From: DAINBT01 sp036732785
GTDB lineage: Bacteria; Planctomycetota; Phycisphaerae; Sedimentisphaerales; SM23-30
Reading direction: 5' to 3'
Length of the DNA: 64,000 bases
NCBI GenBank assembly: GCA_964537505.1
Contig: CAZICK010000004.1
Span: 11,605-75,604 of the forward strand
Position 1 is the stretch's first letter. The number at the start of each line of letters is the position of its first letter. Below, one piece after another: positions 1 to 8,313 of the stretch. A model generated the notes under the pieces. That model was not told where the DNA came from and made no database searches. It worked only from the letters and a program-made list of their open reading frames with translations. The position numbers and the translations under genes were made by a program.

Positions 1-2
1 TT

Positions 3-194
3 TTAGTGTGTAGCGAAATGGATAATCCACCTGATCTGAAAAGCAAGAAAACAGTTATTAATTTTCGCGGTAAAGTTGCCGGTCCCGGGGTTGTGATTGC
101 TTTGTCTAACGGCGTCGAGACCGCCGCTTCTGAGTTCGGTGCCGTCGGCGATCAAACTGAAAGAGACAGATTGCTGTTGGGGGGAAAGGAATAA
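3..194 (+). CDS. flgA: Flagellar P-ring chaperone FlgA, C-terminal fragment
   Basis: The frame is open to the left edge, so this is the 3' end of a gene that starts outside the window. The visible 64 residues contain KTVINFRGKVAGPGVV, which resembles the end of the SAF domain of FlgA, where a GKV-type strand is followed by a VxGPGVV turn. FlgA is the periplasmic chaperone for assembly of the FlgI P-ring. It lies 3 bases before flgH and upstream of flgI, the usual order flgA-flgH-flgI. The tail after the SAF-like segment (about 35 residues) is longer than in enteric FlgA. The identification rests mostly on position plus a short match; a planctomycete-specific extension or another small periplasmic protein is possible. 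Confidence 0.55.
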   Translation, partial: LVCSEMDNPPDLKSKKTVINFRGKVAGPGVVIALSNGVETAASEFGAVGDQTERDRLLLGGKE

Positions 195-197
195 CCG

Positions 198-962
198 ATG
201 CGTTTATATTTGTCGGTGACAACTGTATTTCTGTTTGCTTTGTGTGCTGTGGTTATAGCCGGCCAGAAGAACAGCCTTTACCAGCGTGGTGAGCTGAAAG
301 TTCAAATGGCTTCCGTTCAAAGTGGCAAGGTGGTCAGCAGCTCCGACGGTGGCGTGTCCACTTCTGTCAAAGGCAAGATGTCCGGCTACACTATTGGCGG
401 CTCGAACTTTACCCCGGCAAGGAAAGCCAACTGGTTCGGCGTGGAAGAACCCAGTCTCCGGGATTTCTGCGTTCACGACATAATTAGTATCGTTATCCTT
501 GAGGTCAGCAAGCATGACACCAAGGCCGAAACCGATGCCGAGCGCAAAAGCAGCATTGATACCGCGCTCGATGAGTTTATTCATTTTAACAATGGGAATC
601 TTGGCGCCGCTGCTATGACAAGCGGCAGTCCGAAACTCAAGGCATCTTCCTCGCGTGAGTTTGAAGGCGAAAGTGAGATTAAACGGACGGACACTCTTAG
701 CGCCCAAATTGCGGCTAAAATCATCGATGTATTGCCCAATGGCAATCTCCGCCTGGAGGCGACCAAGATGGTTGGGGTCGATGACGAAACCACCACTATT
801 ACTTTGACCGGTGTCTGTCGGAGTAAGGATGTTATTAATAACACCATAGTGTCGTCCAAAATAGCGGAACTGATGACCAAGAAAGTGCATACCGGTATTG
901 CGCGGGATGCCACTAAAAGGAGTTTACTGGCAAAGTTGTTTGATTTTCTCAATCCATTTTAG
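198..962 (+). CDS. flgH: Flagellar L-ring protein FlgH
   Basis: FlgH forms the outer-membrane L-ring bushing around the flagellar rod. The 254-residue product starts with a hydrophobic secretion signal (about residues 1-22). The conserved FlgH segment is recognisable around residues 86-104 (SLRDFCVHDIISIVILEVS, equivalent to the usual vGDiItViI-E block), followed by a charged stretch, and near the C-terminus by NGNLRLEATK and NNTIVSSKIAEL. Length is close to the enteric protein (about 232). A cysteine lies in the signal core (FALC) but the flanking residues do not form a good lipobox, so the lipid anchor typical of enteric FlgH is uncertain. It sits directly between the flgA end and flgI and implies an outer membrane. 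Confidence 0.88.
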   Translation: MRLYLSVTTVFLFALCAVVIAGQKNSLYQRGELKVQMASVQSGKVVSSSDGGVSTSVKGKMSGYTIGGSNFTPARKANWFGVEEPSLRDFCVHDIISIVILEVSKHDTKAETDAERKSSIDTALDEFIHFNNGNLGAAAMTSGSPKLKASSSREFEGESEIKRTDTLSAQIAAKIIDVLPNGNLRLEATKMVGVDDETTTITLTGVCRSKDVINNTIVSSKIAELMTKKVHTGIARDATKRSLLAKLFDFLNPF

Positions 963-1003
963 AATGTATAGGAAATTCGGTATTAAACACGACGAAAAAA
1001 CTT

Positions 1004-2167
1004 ATGACAAACAGGACAAACAAATTGGTATGTTTTAACAAATATCCGGTGCTGATCGTTGCGGGACTGTTGGTTCTGACTGCCGCCGGTCCGGCTGTTG
1101 GGGGGAACCGTATTCGGGATATTGCCCGGCCTTTGGGAGAAATTACCAACAAATTGGTGGGTCAGGGTGTGGTCACCGGGCTTGACGGTACCGGTGACGG
1201 TGGTGATGCGCTCATTAAGGCACGGGCTTTGATGACCGGACTGCAGAATCTGGGTAGTCCCCCTGGTGCGATCGAGGAGCTGAAGAACGCCAAGAATGTT
1301 GCGATTGTTTGGGTCACTGCTGAGTTGCCCCGATATGGCATTCGTAGCGGCGGCAAAATTGATGTTACGGTATCCAGCATATACAATGCCAAGAGCCTTG
1401 CCGGCGGAGTCCTGATGATGACACCGATGATCAGTTACCATCTCAGTGACGAAAGAGTTTATGCCTGGGCTCAGGGGCTTGTCAGCATACCAGGCTCCGA
1501 TCACAAAACCTCCGGCGTAGTCAAAGGGGGCGCCGTTATGGAGGAAGATTTGCTTTACGATTTCATCGACTACGATGTTGACGGTAATGCCTTTTTCGAT
1601 CTTATCCTGGACGACAAACATAGTGGTTTTAGGGCTGCCGATGCTATTGCTTTGCTGATTAATGAGGAGACATCTCCTCCCGAGACCGATCAGCAGGCGA
1701 ACTATCTGGACAGCGACACAAGTATCAGGCGGATCGCCAAAGCCTATAGTCCCGAGACCATCCGCGTCAACATTCCAGATAAACAGGCCCATGATCCGAT
1801 ATCCTTCATTGGTCGGGTTATGGACTTCCCGGTTGGTGATTTTCCCGATCCGGAAGCGACCGTTTCTATTAACGAAAGAACCGGTACCATTGCCATTACC
1901 GGCAATGTCGAAATCGCTCCCGGTCTCCTACATGTTAACGGTTTGGCTATTCGCATTGTCGAACCCAAACCTCAGCCTCAACCCGGTATGCCGGTTATTT
2001 CGCAGACTGAATGGGCCAAGTTTAACCCTGCCAGTGAAAGTGTCACAACGCTTGACGATTTAACCGCTACCCTCGATCAGTTGAATGTGCCCGTGCAACA
2101 GAAAATATACGCTATTTACGCCCTTCATAGTAGCGGGCTTCTGCGTGCTCGAATTATAACGGAATAA
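1004..2167 (+). CDS. flgI: Flagellar P-ring protein FlgI
   Basis: FlgI polymerises in the periplasm into the P-ring around the rod. The 387-residue product has a long N-terminal signal (about residues 1-34, hydrophobic core VLIVAGLLVLTAAGPAVG) followed by the family hallmark RIRDIARPLG and GQGVVTGLDGTGD, and later GGKIDVTVSSIYNAKSLAGG and RTGTIAITGNVEIAPG, all typical of FlgI. Length is slightly above the usual 360-370 because of the extended leader. The start used has no obvious Shine-Dalgarno; the next gene follows after 17 bases. A long open frame on the opposite strand here is only a shadow. Confidence 0.95.
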   Translation: MTNRTNKLVCFNKYPVLIVAGLLVLTAAGPAVGGNRIRDIARPLGEITNKLVGQGVVTGLDGTGDGGDALIKARALMTGLQNLGSPPGAIEELKNAKNVAIVWVTAELPRYGIRSGGKIDVTVSSIYNAKSLAGGVLMMTPMISYHLSDERVYAWAQGLVSIPGSDHKTSGVVKGGAVMEEDLLYDFIDYDVDGNAFFDLILDDKHSGFRAADAIALLINEETSPPETDQQANYLDSDTSIRRIAKAYSPETIRVNIPDKQAHDPISFIGRVMDFPVGDFPDPEATVSINERTGTIAITGNVEIAPGLLHVNGLAIRIVEPKPQPQPGMPVISQTEWAKFNPASESVTTLDDLTATLDQLNVPVQQKIYAIYALHSSGLLRARIITE

Positions 2168-2184
2168 ATGCAGATATACCGAAC

Positions 2185-2559
2185 ATGTTGGAACATAAAA
2201 TGACGGCAACTGCTATGAACAATGTGACCGGCCAAACGAAGCCAAGGGTTTATGACCAGGAGCTTCGGCAGAAAGCTTCTGAGTTTGTCAATCAGGTTTT
2301 TTACGGCACTTTGCTGCGCGAGTTCCGCAACGCTCAGCCGCCCGGCATGTTCAACCAGGGGCCAGGCGCCGCTACATTTGTCAGACAACTGGATATGGAG
2401 TTGATTACCCGAATTTCACGTGGCGGCGATTCACCCATGACCGAGGCACTACTGAAGCGGTTGAGCAGAGGTCGTGAAATACAAAACGCCTTAAATCAAA
2501 ATAACAGTCAAATACAATCTACTTACGCTCGGCAGCCGGCAGGGGCCGGGGCCAAGTAG
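2185..2559 (+). CDS. flgJ: Rod-binding protein, FlgJ N-terminal type
   Basis: The 124-residue protein corresponds to the rod-binding domain of FlgJ (family with the conserved AxEFVxxxFxxLLREFR-type helix, here KASEFVNQVFYGTLLREFRN at about residues 33-52, and the GPGAATFVRQLDMEL segment). It caps and helps assemble the rod. The peptidoglycan hydrolase domain of enteric FlgJ is absent, as in many bacteria where a separate enzyme does that job. ATG codons at 2200 and 2215 are in-frame alternative starts. Position directly after flgI is the classical one. Confidence 0.85.
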   Translation: MLEHKMTATAMNNVTGQTKPRVYDQELRQKASEFVNQVFYGTLLREFRNAQPPGMFNQGPGAATFVRQLDMELITRISRGGDSPMTEALLKRLSRGREIQNALNQNNSQIQSTYARQPAGAGAK

Positions 2560-2640
2560 GTTGAACATAGTTTTGAACAGGACAGTTTTTAGATCGTTTT
2601 ACGCGCAATTTATTTGACAGGAGCTAAAGGATTAAAAACA

Positions 2641-3144
2641 GTGTCTGAGGTTGTAGAAAAACTTATCCAGATGATGCAGGACGAGCTGCAGTGTCACAGC
2701 GATCTTGCCGCCGTTCTCGAGAACAAGCTCGATGCCATGCGCCACTATGATATTTCGCGTCTGGAATCGCTGACCACAAATGAACAGCGGATCACCGAAG
2801 TTATTTCCCTTAACGGAAAGAAACGTTATGACGTTGTTCGTCAGGCGAGTGTTGAGTTTTTTCCCAATCGCGGCGGTCGGGTCGCTACCGCCAAAGAATT
2901 GGCGGATGTTCTGGATGAGCCGTCGCGCGGCAGGCTGCTTGCCTTGGCCGCTATGCTCCATGAGGTTACCGAAAGAGTGCGAAGACTCAATCGCATTAAT
3001 TCCGTCGCGACCCAGAAAATCATGGGACATTTTGATCATATATTCCGAATTATCGCTCAGTCCGGACGTGACATCGGATTGTACGGCCGGGCCGGGAAGA
3101 AATCATTGTTGGAGCAGAACCGGCTGGTTGACGCCTTGGCTTAA
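2641..3144 (+). CDS. flgN: FlgN-family chaperone for FlgK and FlgL
   Basis: A largely helical 167-residue protein with heptad-like leucines (VVEKLIQMMQDELQCHSDLA, then LENKLDAMRHYDISRLESLT), the pattern of FlgN export chaperones. FlgN binds the hook-junction proteins in the cytoplasm before secretion; the two genes that follow are exactly flgK and flgL. I chose the GTG at 2641 because AAAGG lies at 2626-2630, 10 bases upstream; a TTG at 2614 would start inside the AGGAG region and is less likely. A second FlgN-like gene occurs near 30.3 kb, so client division is possible. Confidence 0.75.
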   Translation: MSEVVEKLIQMMQDELQCHSDLAAVLENKLDAMRHYDISRLESLTTNEQRITEVISLNGKKRYDVVRQASVEFFPNRGGRVATAKELADVLDEPSRGRLLALAAMLHEVTERVRRLNRINSVATQKIMGHFDHIFRIIAQSGRDIGLYGRAGKKSLLEQNRLVDALA

Positions 3145-3300
3145 CCGGATATCGGCGTGACCGGCTTTTGCTGTCCAACAGGCATAGACAGACATGGTAG
3201 AGTTTTTGAGATTGCCCTAGATTAAGTAAACTGTGAAAGACAAAGTTGTGAACTCGAAGAGGATTCGCGTGAAATCCTGCTGAGAGTGTAAGGTAAGACT

Positions 3301-5016
3301 ATGGCACTTATAAACGGCGCTTTACAAATCGGTCGCAGTGCGATAACCGCTTCCCAGGGAGCTTTGGCGGTCACCGGTAACAACATAGCCAATGCCGCCA
3401 CGCCGGGCTACTCGCGTCAGAGCGTGCATCTGGCGCCCACTCAATATACCGAAGTGTCGCCCGGCCAATATACCGGTACGGGAGTGGCCTTGTATGATGT
3501 ACGCCGGCAGGTGGACGAGGCACTTAATGGGCGTATTCGTACCGCGGTGGGGGATTCGGCTTCCAGTCTGGTCCAGCAGCAGGCCATGAGCCGGGTCGAA
3601 GCGGCATTTAATGAACTTACCGAACAGGATCTTTCCACCCGGCTTAACGCTTTTTTCAGTGCCTACTCTGCACTGCAGAGTGAACCGGACAAAATCACTA
3701 ACCGGGAAATCGTTCTGCAGGAAGGCGCCAGCCTTACCAACTTTATTCGCGAGGTCCGCCTGGACCTGGCCGGCGTCCAGGATGATCTTGATGCTCAGGT
3801 TACCTATTATGTCGATCAAGCCAACGCTTTAGCCGACCAGATCGCCAATCTTAATGGGCAGGTTGTTATTGCCGAGGCCGGCCGGGCCGGTTCGGCCTCC
3901 GCCCTGCGCGATCAGAGAGAAGAACTGCTCAAACAACTCAGCGGACTGATCAACATACATACTCGTGAAGTTGCCGGCGGCTCGGTGAACATTTTTATCG
4001 GCAATGAGCCTCTGATCCAGTATTCCGATAACCGGGGTCTGTCATACAATGAAACCGAAGACGCTAACGGCAATAAACTCTCTCAGGTGATTTTTAGCGA
4101 TAACGATGAGGCCGTTGCTCTGACCAGCGGCAAAATTCACGGACTTATTACCGCTCGCGATGACCAGATCGGCTCGGCTATCGGCGAGTTCGACGACTGG
4201 ACCAGTGCCCTGGTTCTTGAAGTCAATGAATTGCACAGTCTAGGACGCGGGTTGGAAGGTTTTAGTTCGGTAAGTTCTGCCCGGGTCAGCGATCCCGCTG
4301 CTTCGCTGGCGACGATAGCCGATACCGGCCTGCCCTGGCAGGTTACCAACGGCGTCTTCAATATCCACGTTACGGACAGCTCCGGCCATACGGTTACTAC
4401 TCAGATCAAAGTTGAAGTGGGTATCGATTCGACCGACACCACTTTGACCGATCTGGCCAACGCCCTGAACGCCGTAGCAAATATAACCGCTACGGTTGAC
4501 GGTAACAATCAATTGCAGATCGCCGGTACTGATGCGGCAACCACGTTTGCTTTTTCCGCTCCGACCGATCTTGACGATGCCACCAATGTACTGGCGGTTC
4601 TGGGTATTAACACTTTCTTTGAAGGATCAAACGGTACTGATATTGCAGTTAAAAGCGATCTTGATGCCAATCACGTTGCCGCCAGCGCTAATGGCCTGCC
4701 GGGTAACGGTGAGGTGGCCGGGCGAATTGCCGACCTGGCCACTACCGGCGTAAGTTCGCTGAACGGCGTTAGTCTAAGCGATGGTTTCAATTCCATCGTG
4801 GGAGGCATCGCCACCAGCAGCAGGGCTGCTCAGGATAATTACATATCCGCCGATGTCGTCGTGCAAACCCTTGAAATGGAACGTCAAAGCATCAGTGGAG
4901 TATCGATCGACGAAGAAGCGATCAACATGATAATGTTTCAGCGCGCTTTCCAGGGCGCTGCTCGCTATATCAGCCTTATAGACCAGATGTTGGATGAAGT
5001 AATGTCTCTTATATAG
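3301..5016 (+). CDS. flgK: Flagellar hook-associated protein 1 FlgK
   Basis: FlgK is the first hook-filament junction protein. The N-terminus matches the family strongly: ITASQGALAVTGNNIANAAT followed by PGYSRQ, and the C-terminus has the paired motif ending in MIMFQRAFQGAARYISLIDQMLDEVMSLI, the helix that packs with the N-terminal one in the filament axis. At 571 residues it is in the usual range. A 156-base spacer separates it from flgN. No strong promoter was identified in that spacer; the best sigma-54-like site (TGG at 3195 with TTGAG downstream) lacks the essential GC at -12. Confidence 0.95.
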   Translation: MALINGALQIGRSAITASQGALAVTGNNIANAATPGYSRQSVHLAPTQYTEVSPGQYTGTGVALYDVRRQVDEALNGRIRTAVGDSASSLVQQQAMSRVEAAFNELTEQDLSTRLNAFFSAYSALQSEPDKITNREIVLQEGASLTNFIREVRLDLAGVQDDLDAQVTYYVDQANALADQIANLNGQVVIAEAGRAGSASALRDQREELLKQLSGLINIHTREVAGGSVNIFIGNEPLIQYSDNRGLSYNETEDANGNKLSQVIFSDNDEAVALTSGKIHGLITARDDQIGSAIGEFDDWTSALVLEVNELHSLGRGLEGFSSVSSARVSDPAASLATIADTGLPWQVTNGVFNIHVTDSSGHTVTTQIKVEVGIDSTDTTLTDLANALNAVANITATVDGNNQLQIAGTDAATTFAFSAPTDLDDATNVLAVLGINTFFEGSNGTDIAVKSDLDANHVAASANGLPGNGEVAGRIADLATTGVSSLNGVSLSDGFNSIVGGIATSSRAAQDNYISADVVVQTLEMERQSISGVSIDEEAINMIMFQRAFQGAARYISLIDQMLDEVMSLI

Positions 5017-5067
5017 TACAGGGCGGCAAGGGCCACCCTTGTAATACTTGTTAATTGGAAGAGAACT

Positions 5068-7041
5068 ATGCCTTCTGCGGTAAGACCGACAAATGTAGCT
5101 CGTGTAACCATGCTCATGCGGAGCAATCTGTTGATGGATAGTATCCGCACCAATTCCGTTGATATGCTGAAGGTGCAGAATCAGCTTTCTACCGGGCTGA
5201 GGCTGGCTCGGCCCAGTGACGACCCTGCGGATGCCTCCACTATTATGAACCTCGACAGCACATTGGAACGTCAGCATCAATACAGCAAAAATATCGATTA
5301 TGCACTCGATTTTTATTCCTCTACCGACAACGCTCTCGGTCAGGCCAACGAGTTGGCCACTAATGCTCATACGTTGGCCCTGGCCAGTATCGGCAAGCCT
5401 GACGCGGCTAAGAGTAATGCCATATTGATCGAACAGATCATCGATCAATTGGTTAGTATTGGTAATCAGACCTGTCGCGGCAGTTACATCTTTGGCGGTC
5501 AGAACAGCACCCTGGCGCCATTTGAGGGATACAAGGGCGGGGTCCTTTTCTCAGGCGATCTTGGTGCTCTCCAAACCCGCATGGCTCAGTACAGTCTTGT
5601 CGATTTCAACGTTAACGGTGACGAAACTTTCGGTGCTCTCAGCAGTCAGGTGCAGGGGATTGTCGATCTTAATCCTGACATTACCACCGATACATTGCTT
5701 TCCGATCTTAATGGCGCTCTCGGACAGGGCATCCGGTCCGGCAGCATTATTATCAACGACGGGACCAATACCGATACGGTTGATCTTAGCAATTGCATTA
5801 CCGTCGGCGACATAATCAACAAAATAAATGATGGCACCCCGGCGACCACCACCGCTTCGATCGGGGCCGATGGGACCAGTTTACAGGTATCCTCCACCCT
5901 TGGCGGGGCAAGCTTGACGATAAATGAAGTCGGCACAGGCAGCACCGCCAACGATCTTGGTATCTTCGATGATGTTGGAGGAACTGCTGCTATTTCAGGC
6001 CAGGACGTCGATGCTCGCCTTTCGCTGACCACGCCGGTAACGGCGCTGGCCGGCGGGGCGGGCATCGATTCTATTACCGGCGGACTGAATAACGGTATAA
6101 AAATTACCAACAGTCTGTTGGAAGATATTAACCCGATAGATATTGACGACGCCCAAACTCTGGGCGATATCATCAATGCCATCAATAACGCCCAGATCGG
6201 GGTGCGGGCGGAGATCAACGCTGACGGTACCGGGATTAATGTTCTCAATCAACTGAGCGGATCCGAAATGGCGATCAGCGAAGATGGCGGCACTACGGCG
6301 GCAGAGCTTGGCATCCGTTCCATGCACGGACAGAACGTATTGACCGGTCTTAACGGCGGCCAGGGAGTCGGTGTCATGGATGAGACCGTTCCCGGAGAAA
6401 TCCGCATCACAGATCGGCAAGGCGCCACATACGATGTGGACCTCAGTACCGCGATCACTGTCCAGGATGTTATCGATCTGATCAACGTGGCCGCCGGCGG
6501 AAACGTGACTGCTGATTTGGCGGTTAACGGCAATGGGATTGAGCTTACCGATACGACCGGGGGCCTCGGCGACTTCTCCGTTACAACGATTAGTCAGAAC
6601 GGGCATTTCGTTGCCAAACAGTTGGGCTTTTACGACGACCAAAACAACGATGGTTTATCGGTCAGCTCAAACACCCTCTCCGGCAAGGACGTCAATAAAA
6701 TTAAACCTGACGGCCTCTTTTCACATCTTATCGCTCTGCGCGACGCTATGCTGGCTTGTGACGATACGGCTATCGGATTAGCAGACAACTCTGTTGAGGA
6801 CGATCGCAAAAATATCAGTAATATTCGCGGCAAGGTCGGTTCCATAATGCAGGCTGCCGAGGCCAGAAAGCTTTATATGCAGGACAACATCCTGGCGACC
6901 GAGACTTTACGCTCCGACATCCGGGATATCGACTTCACCGAGGCTATCACCAGGTACCAGAACCTTTACACTGCCCTCCAGGGCAATCTTATGACCGGAG
7001 GTCAGTTGACGAGTATTTCTTTACTCGATTTTCTCAGATAA
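5068..7041 (+). CDS. flgL: Flagellar hook-associated protein 3 FlgL, enlarged
   Basis: The N-terminus (residues 40-75: QNQLSTGLRLARPSDDPADA) and C-terminus (RSDIRDIDFTEAITRYQNLY) are those of FlgL, the junction protein next to the filament. At 657 residues it is about twice the enteric length. The extra middle contains three related units starting near residues 230, 347 and 450, each shaped like a beta strand, then TVGDIINKIN, TLGDIINAIN or TVQDVIDLIN, then an Ala/Asp/Gly-rich turn. These resemble the flagellin_IN repeat of surface-exposed flagellin domains. GGAAGAG lies just upstream of the ATG. The gene starts 51 bases after flgK and is probably co-transcribed. Confidence 0.9.
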   Translation: MPSAVRPTNVARVTMLMRSNLLMDSIRTNSVDMLKVQNQLSTGLRLARPSDDPADASTIMNLDSTLERQHQYSKNIDYALDFYSSTDNALGQANELATNAHTLALASIGKPDAAKSNAILIEQIIDQLVSIGNQTCRGSYIFGGQNSTLAPFEGYKGGVLFSGDLGALQTRMAQYSLVDFNVNGDETFGALSSQVQGIVDLNPDITTDTLLSDLNGALGQGIRSGSIIINDGTNTDTVDLSNCITVGDIINKINDGTPATTTASIGADGTSLQVSSTLGGASLTINEVGTGSTANDLGIFDDVGGTAAISGQDVDARLSLTTPVTALAGGAGIDSITGGLNNGIKITNSLLEDINPIDIDDAQTLGDIINAINNAQIGVRAEINADGTGINVLNQLSGSEMAISEDGGTTAAELGIRSMHGQNVLTGLNGGQGVGVMDETVPGEIRITDRQGATYDVDLSTAITVQDVIDLINVAAGGNVTADLAVNGNGIELTDTTGGLGDFSVTTISQNGHFVAKQLGFYDDQNNDGLSVSSNTLSGKDVNKIKPDGLFSHLIALRDAMLACDDTAIGLADNSVEDDRKNISNIRGKVGSIMQAAEARKLYMQDNILATETLRSDIRDIDFTEAITRYQNLYTALQGNLMTGGQLTSISLLDFLR

Positions 7042-7138
7042 AGGACACATGGGAGAAGTGAAATTATTGTTAACAACTTGAACGTGATGTCAATGTCAAA
7101 CGAATAGAAATTTGTTTTTGTTAACTTAACATAATACC

Positions 7139-7159
7139 ACCGGCTTGACGCAAGCCGGT
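7139..7159 (+). promoter_or_regulatory. Perfect 9-bp hairpin in the flgL-fliW spacer
   Basis: Nine bases (7139-7147) pair exactly with 7151-7159 around a three-base loop ACG. The stem is GC-rich. There is no following T-run, so it is not a standard intrinsic terminator; it may block 3' exonucleases, attenuate read-through, or be the leader structure of fliW, whose ATG is 48 bases downstream. Confidence 0.6.
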
Positions 7160-7186
7160 CCAGCGGAAGCTGGTAACTCTTGTACC

Positions 7187-7200
7187 GAACAAGGAGGTTC
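7187..7200 (+). promoter_or_regulatory. fliW Shine-Dalgarno presented in a hairpin loop
   Basis: GAAC (7187-7190) can pair with GTTC (7197-7200), leaving AAGGAG, the ribosome binding site of fliW, in the loop. A GGA in a hairpin loop is the typical CsrA recognition geometry. The same arrangement recurs at all three flagellin genes in this window. Binding by CsrA is inferred. Confidence 0.5.
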
Positions 7201-7206
7201 AGCGAC

Positions 7207-7656
7207 ATGAAGGTCGAAACTACAAGGTTTGGCCAGATCGAGGCAAATGAGAATCGGCTGGTAAAGTTTCCCCAGGGATTGCTCGGCTTTCCCGAAGACT
7301 ACGACTTCGTCCTTGTACAAACCAACAATGAAGGAAACTTTTTTTGGTTGCAGTCGGTTAATCGGCCCGAAACGGCCTTTGTGGTCTGTGATCCCCTGCT
7401 GTTTGTGCCGGACTATCAGGTTCCGGCCAAACCTGAAGATTTGGCGAAAATCGACATCAAAACTATGGATAACGTTCAGGTGTTGATCATCGTCAACAAG
7501 GTTGGGCGAACCCTTACCGGGAATCTCCAGGGACCATTGGTTATCAATGTTACCAATCGGCACGGGCGGCAGTTGGTTCTTTCCGAGAAAAAGTACAGCA
7601 CCAGGCACCCGCTGATGGAATTGCCCGCGGAAAAACAAATCTCCAAGACGGCGTAG
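7207..7656 (+). CDS. fliW: Flagellar assembly factor FliW
   Basis: FliW binds flagellin and, when free, antagonises CsrA, coupling flagellin export to flagellin translation (established in Bacillus). The 149-residue product shows the family signature near the N-terminus (TTRFGQIEANENRLVKFPQG, then LLGFPE) and later FVVCDPLLFVPDY, and ends with HPLMEL. The start at 7207 is set by AAGGAGG at 7191-7197. It is followed by csrA and then flagellin 1, the same order as in Bacillus (fliW-csrA-hag), which supports a conserved control loop. Confidence 0.95.
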   Translation: MKVETTRFGQIEANENRLVKFPQGLLGFPEDYDFVLVQTNNEGNFFWLQSVNRPETAFVVCDPLLFVPDYQVPAKPEDLAKIDIKTMDNVQVLIIVNKVGRTLTGNLQGPLVINVTNRHGRQLVLSEKKYSTRHPLMELPAEKQISKTA

Positions 7657-7830
7657 TCGTTATCGAGTAATGGAGATTCTGCTTTTTTCGATTTGAGTGT
7701 TGACTGTCGGAATAGACCGGCGCGGCGGTAAAAGTGCCGCCGACGTCCTGTGGCCGAGAGTTCGCAGGGATGTGAACCGCCCGCCATGCGGGCTTTGACA
7801 GCCGGCAGGCCGGTTGTAAGGAGCTTGAGG

Positions 7831-8094
7831 ATGCTGGTTCTGAGCAGACAAAAAGAAGAGACAATTATGATTGGCGATAACATCGAAATCACGGTTGTCG
7901 ATATACGGGGAGATAAAGTCCGACTGGGAATTACCGCCCCGCAAAATATACCCGTACATCGCAAAGAAGTTTATGATGCGATCAAACAGGAAAACAAACA
8001 GGCCGCCAATATCAAACTTGAAGATATAACCGATACTTCCACACAACTGCCCAACGAGGGCAAAGATACGCAAGGCAAGATAAAACCTCAATAG
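7831..8094 (+). CDS. csrA: Carbon storage/flagellin translation regulator CsrA
   Basis: The product begins MLVLSRQKEETIMIGDNI, typical of CsrA, and keeps the RNA-contact residues Leu4 and Arg44 (in PVHRKEVY). CsrA dimers bind GGA motifs in leaders and block translation. I place the start at 7831 because AAGGAG (7818-7823) lies 7 bases upstream and the family always starts at this methionine; an in-frame upstream ATG at 7750 would add an unrelated leader. At 87 residues it is longer than the usual 61-75, with a polar C-terminal tail (about residues 63-87). It lies 174 bases after fliW and 219 before flagellin 1. Confidence 0.95.
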   Translation: MLVLSRQKEETIMIGDNIEITVVDIRGDKVRLGITAPQNIPVHRKEVYDAIKQENKQAANIKLEDITDTSTQLPNEGKDTQGKIKPQ

Positions 8095-8214
8095 GATTCT
8101 TGAGATCGCAAGTATCGGCCGGGATGAGTGGCTCTGATTGTAGTTAAGGTGACAAATGTTTGTTATTAAAATGTATAAACTTATTTGGTGCAGCAAAGCT
8201 TCGGGCAAAAATAT

Positions 8215-8228
8215 CGGCACGGATGCCG
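8215..8228 (+). promoter_or_regulatory. Candidate CsrA-binding hairpin upstream of flagellin 1
   Basis: CGGCA (8215-8219) pairs with TGCCG (8224-8228) and exposes CGGA in a four-base loop; the central ACGGAUG context fits the SELEX-type CsrA consensus. It lies about 75 bases before the flagellin Shine-Dalgarno. In Bacillus hag, CsrA uses one upstream hairpin and one site on the Shine-Dalgarno; this layout is the same. Function is inferred from sequence only. Confidence 0.5.
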
Positions 8229-8294
8229 GTCTTGCAACTGGTAATTGCCGGCTGCTGCGCAAACGGCAAGACGCCAACGCTGGAAAGCGGATCC

Positions 8295-8310
8295 TGATCA
8301 GGGAGGATTA
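8295..8310 (+). promoter_or_regulatory. Flagellin 1 Shine-Dalgarno hairpin
   Basis: TGATC (8295-8299) can pair with GATTA (8306-8310, one G-U pair), placing AGGGAG, the core of the ribosome binding site for the ATG at 8314, in a six-base loop. An alternative pairing of ATCCT (8291-8295) with AGGAT also exists. Either form presents or hides a GGA and could be a CsrA target. Confidence 0.5.
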
Positions 8311-8313
8311 GCC

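Noticed and set aside
204..890. Long minus-strand frame opposite flgH
   Set aside because: Lies wholly within flgH, has no recognisable family and no ribosome site; a shadow of codon bias. The same holds for long opposite-strand frames over flgI, flgK, flgL, the flagellins and fliI.
3194..3209. Sigma-54-like site before flgK
   Set aside because: TGGTAG...TTGAG lacks the essential GC doublet at -12.
7139..7180. Possible cyclic di-GMP riboswitch before fliW
   Set aside because: GACGCAAGCCGG resembles part of the GEMM-I core, but the required upstream AGGGCAAACC-type strand and the second helix are absent; it is better explained as a simple 9-bp hairpin.
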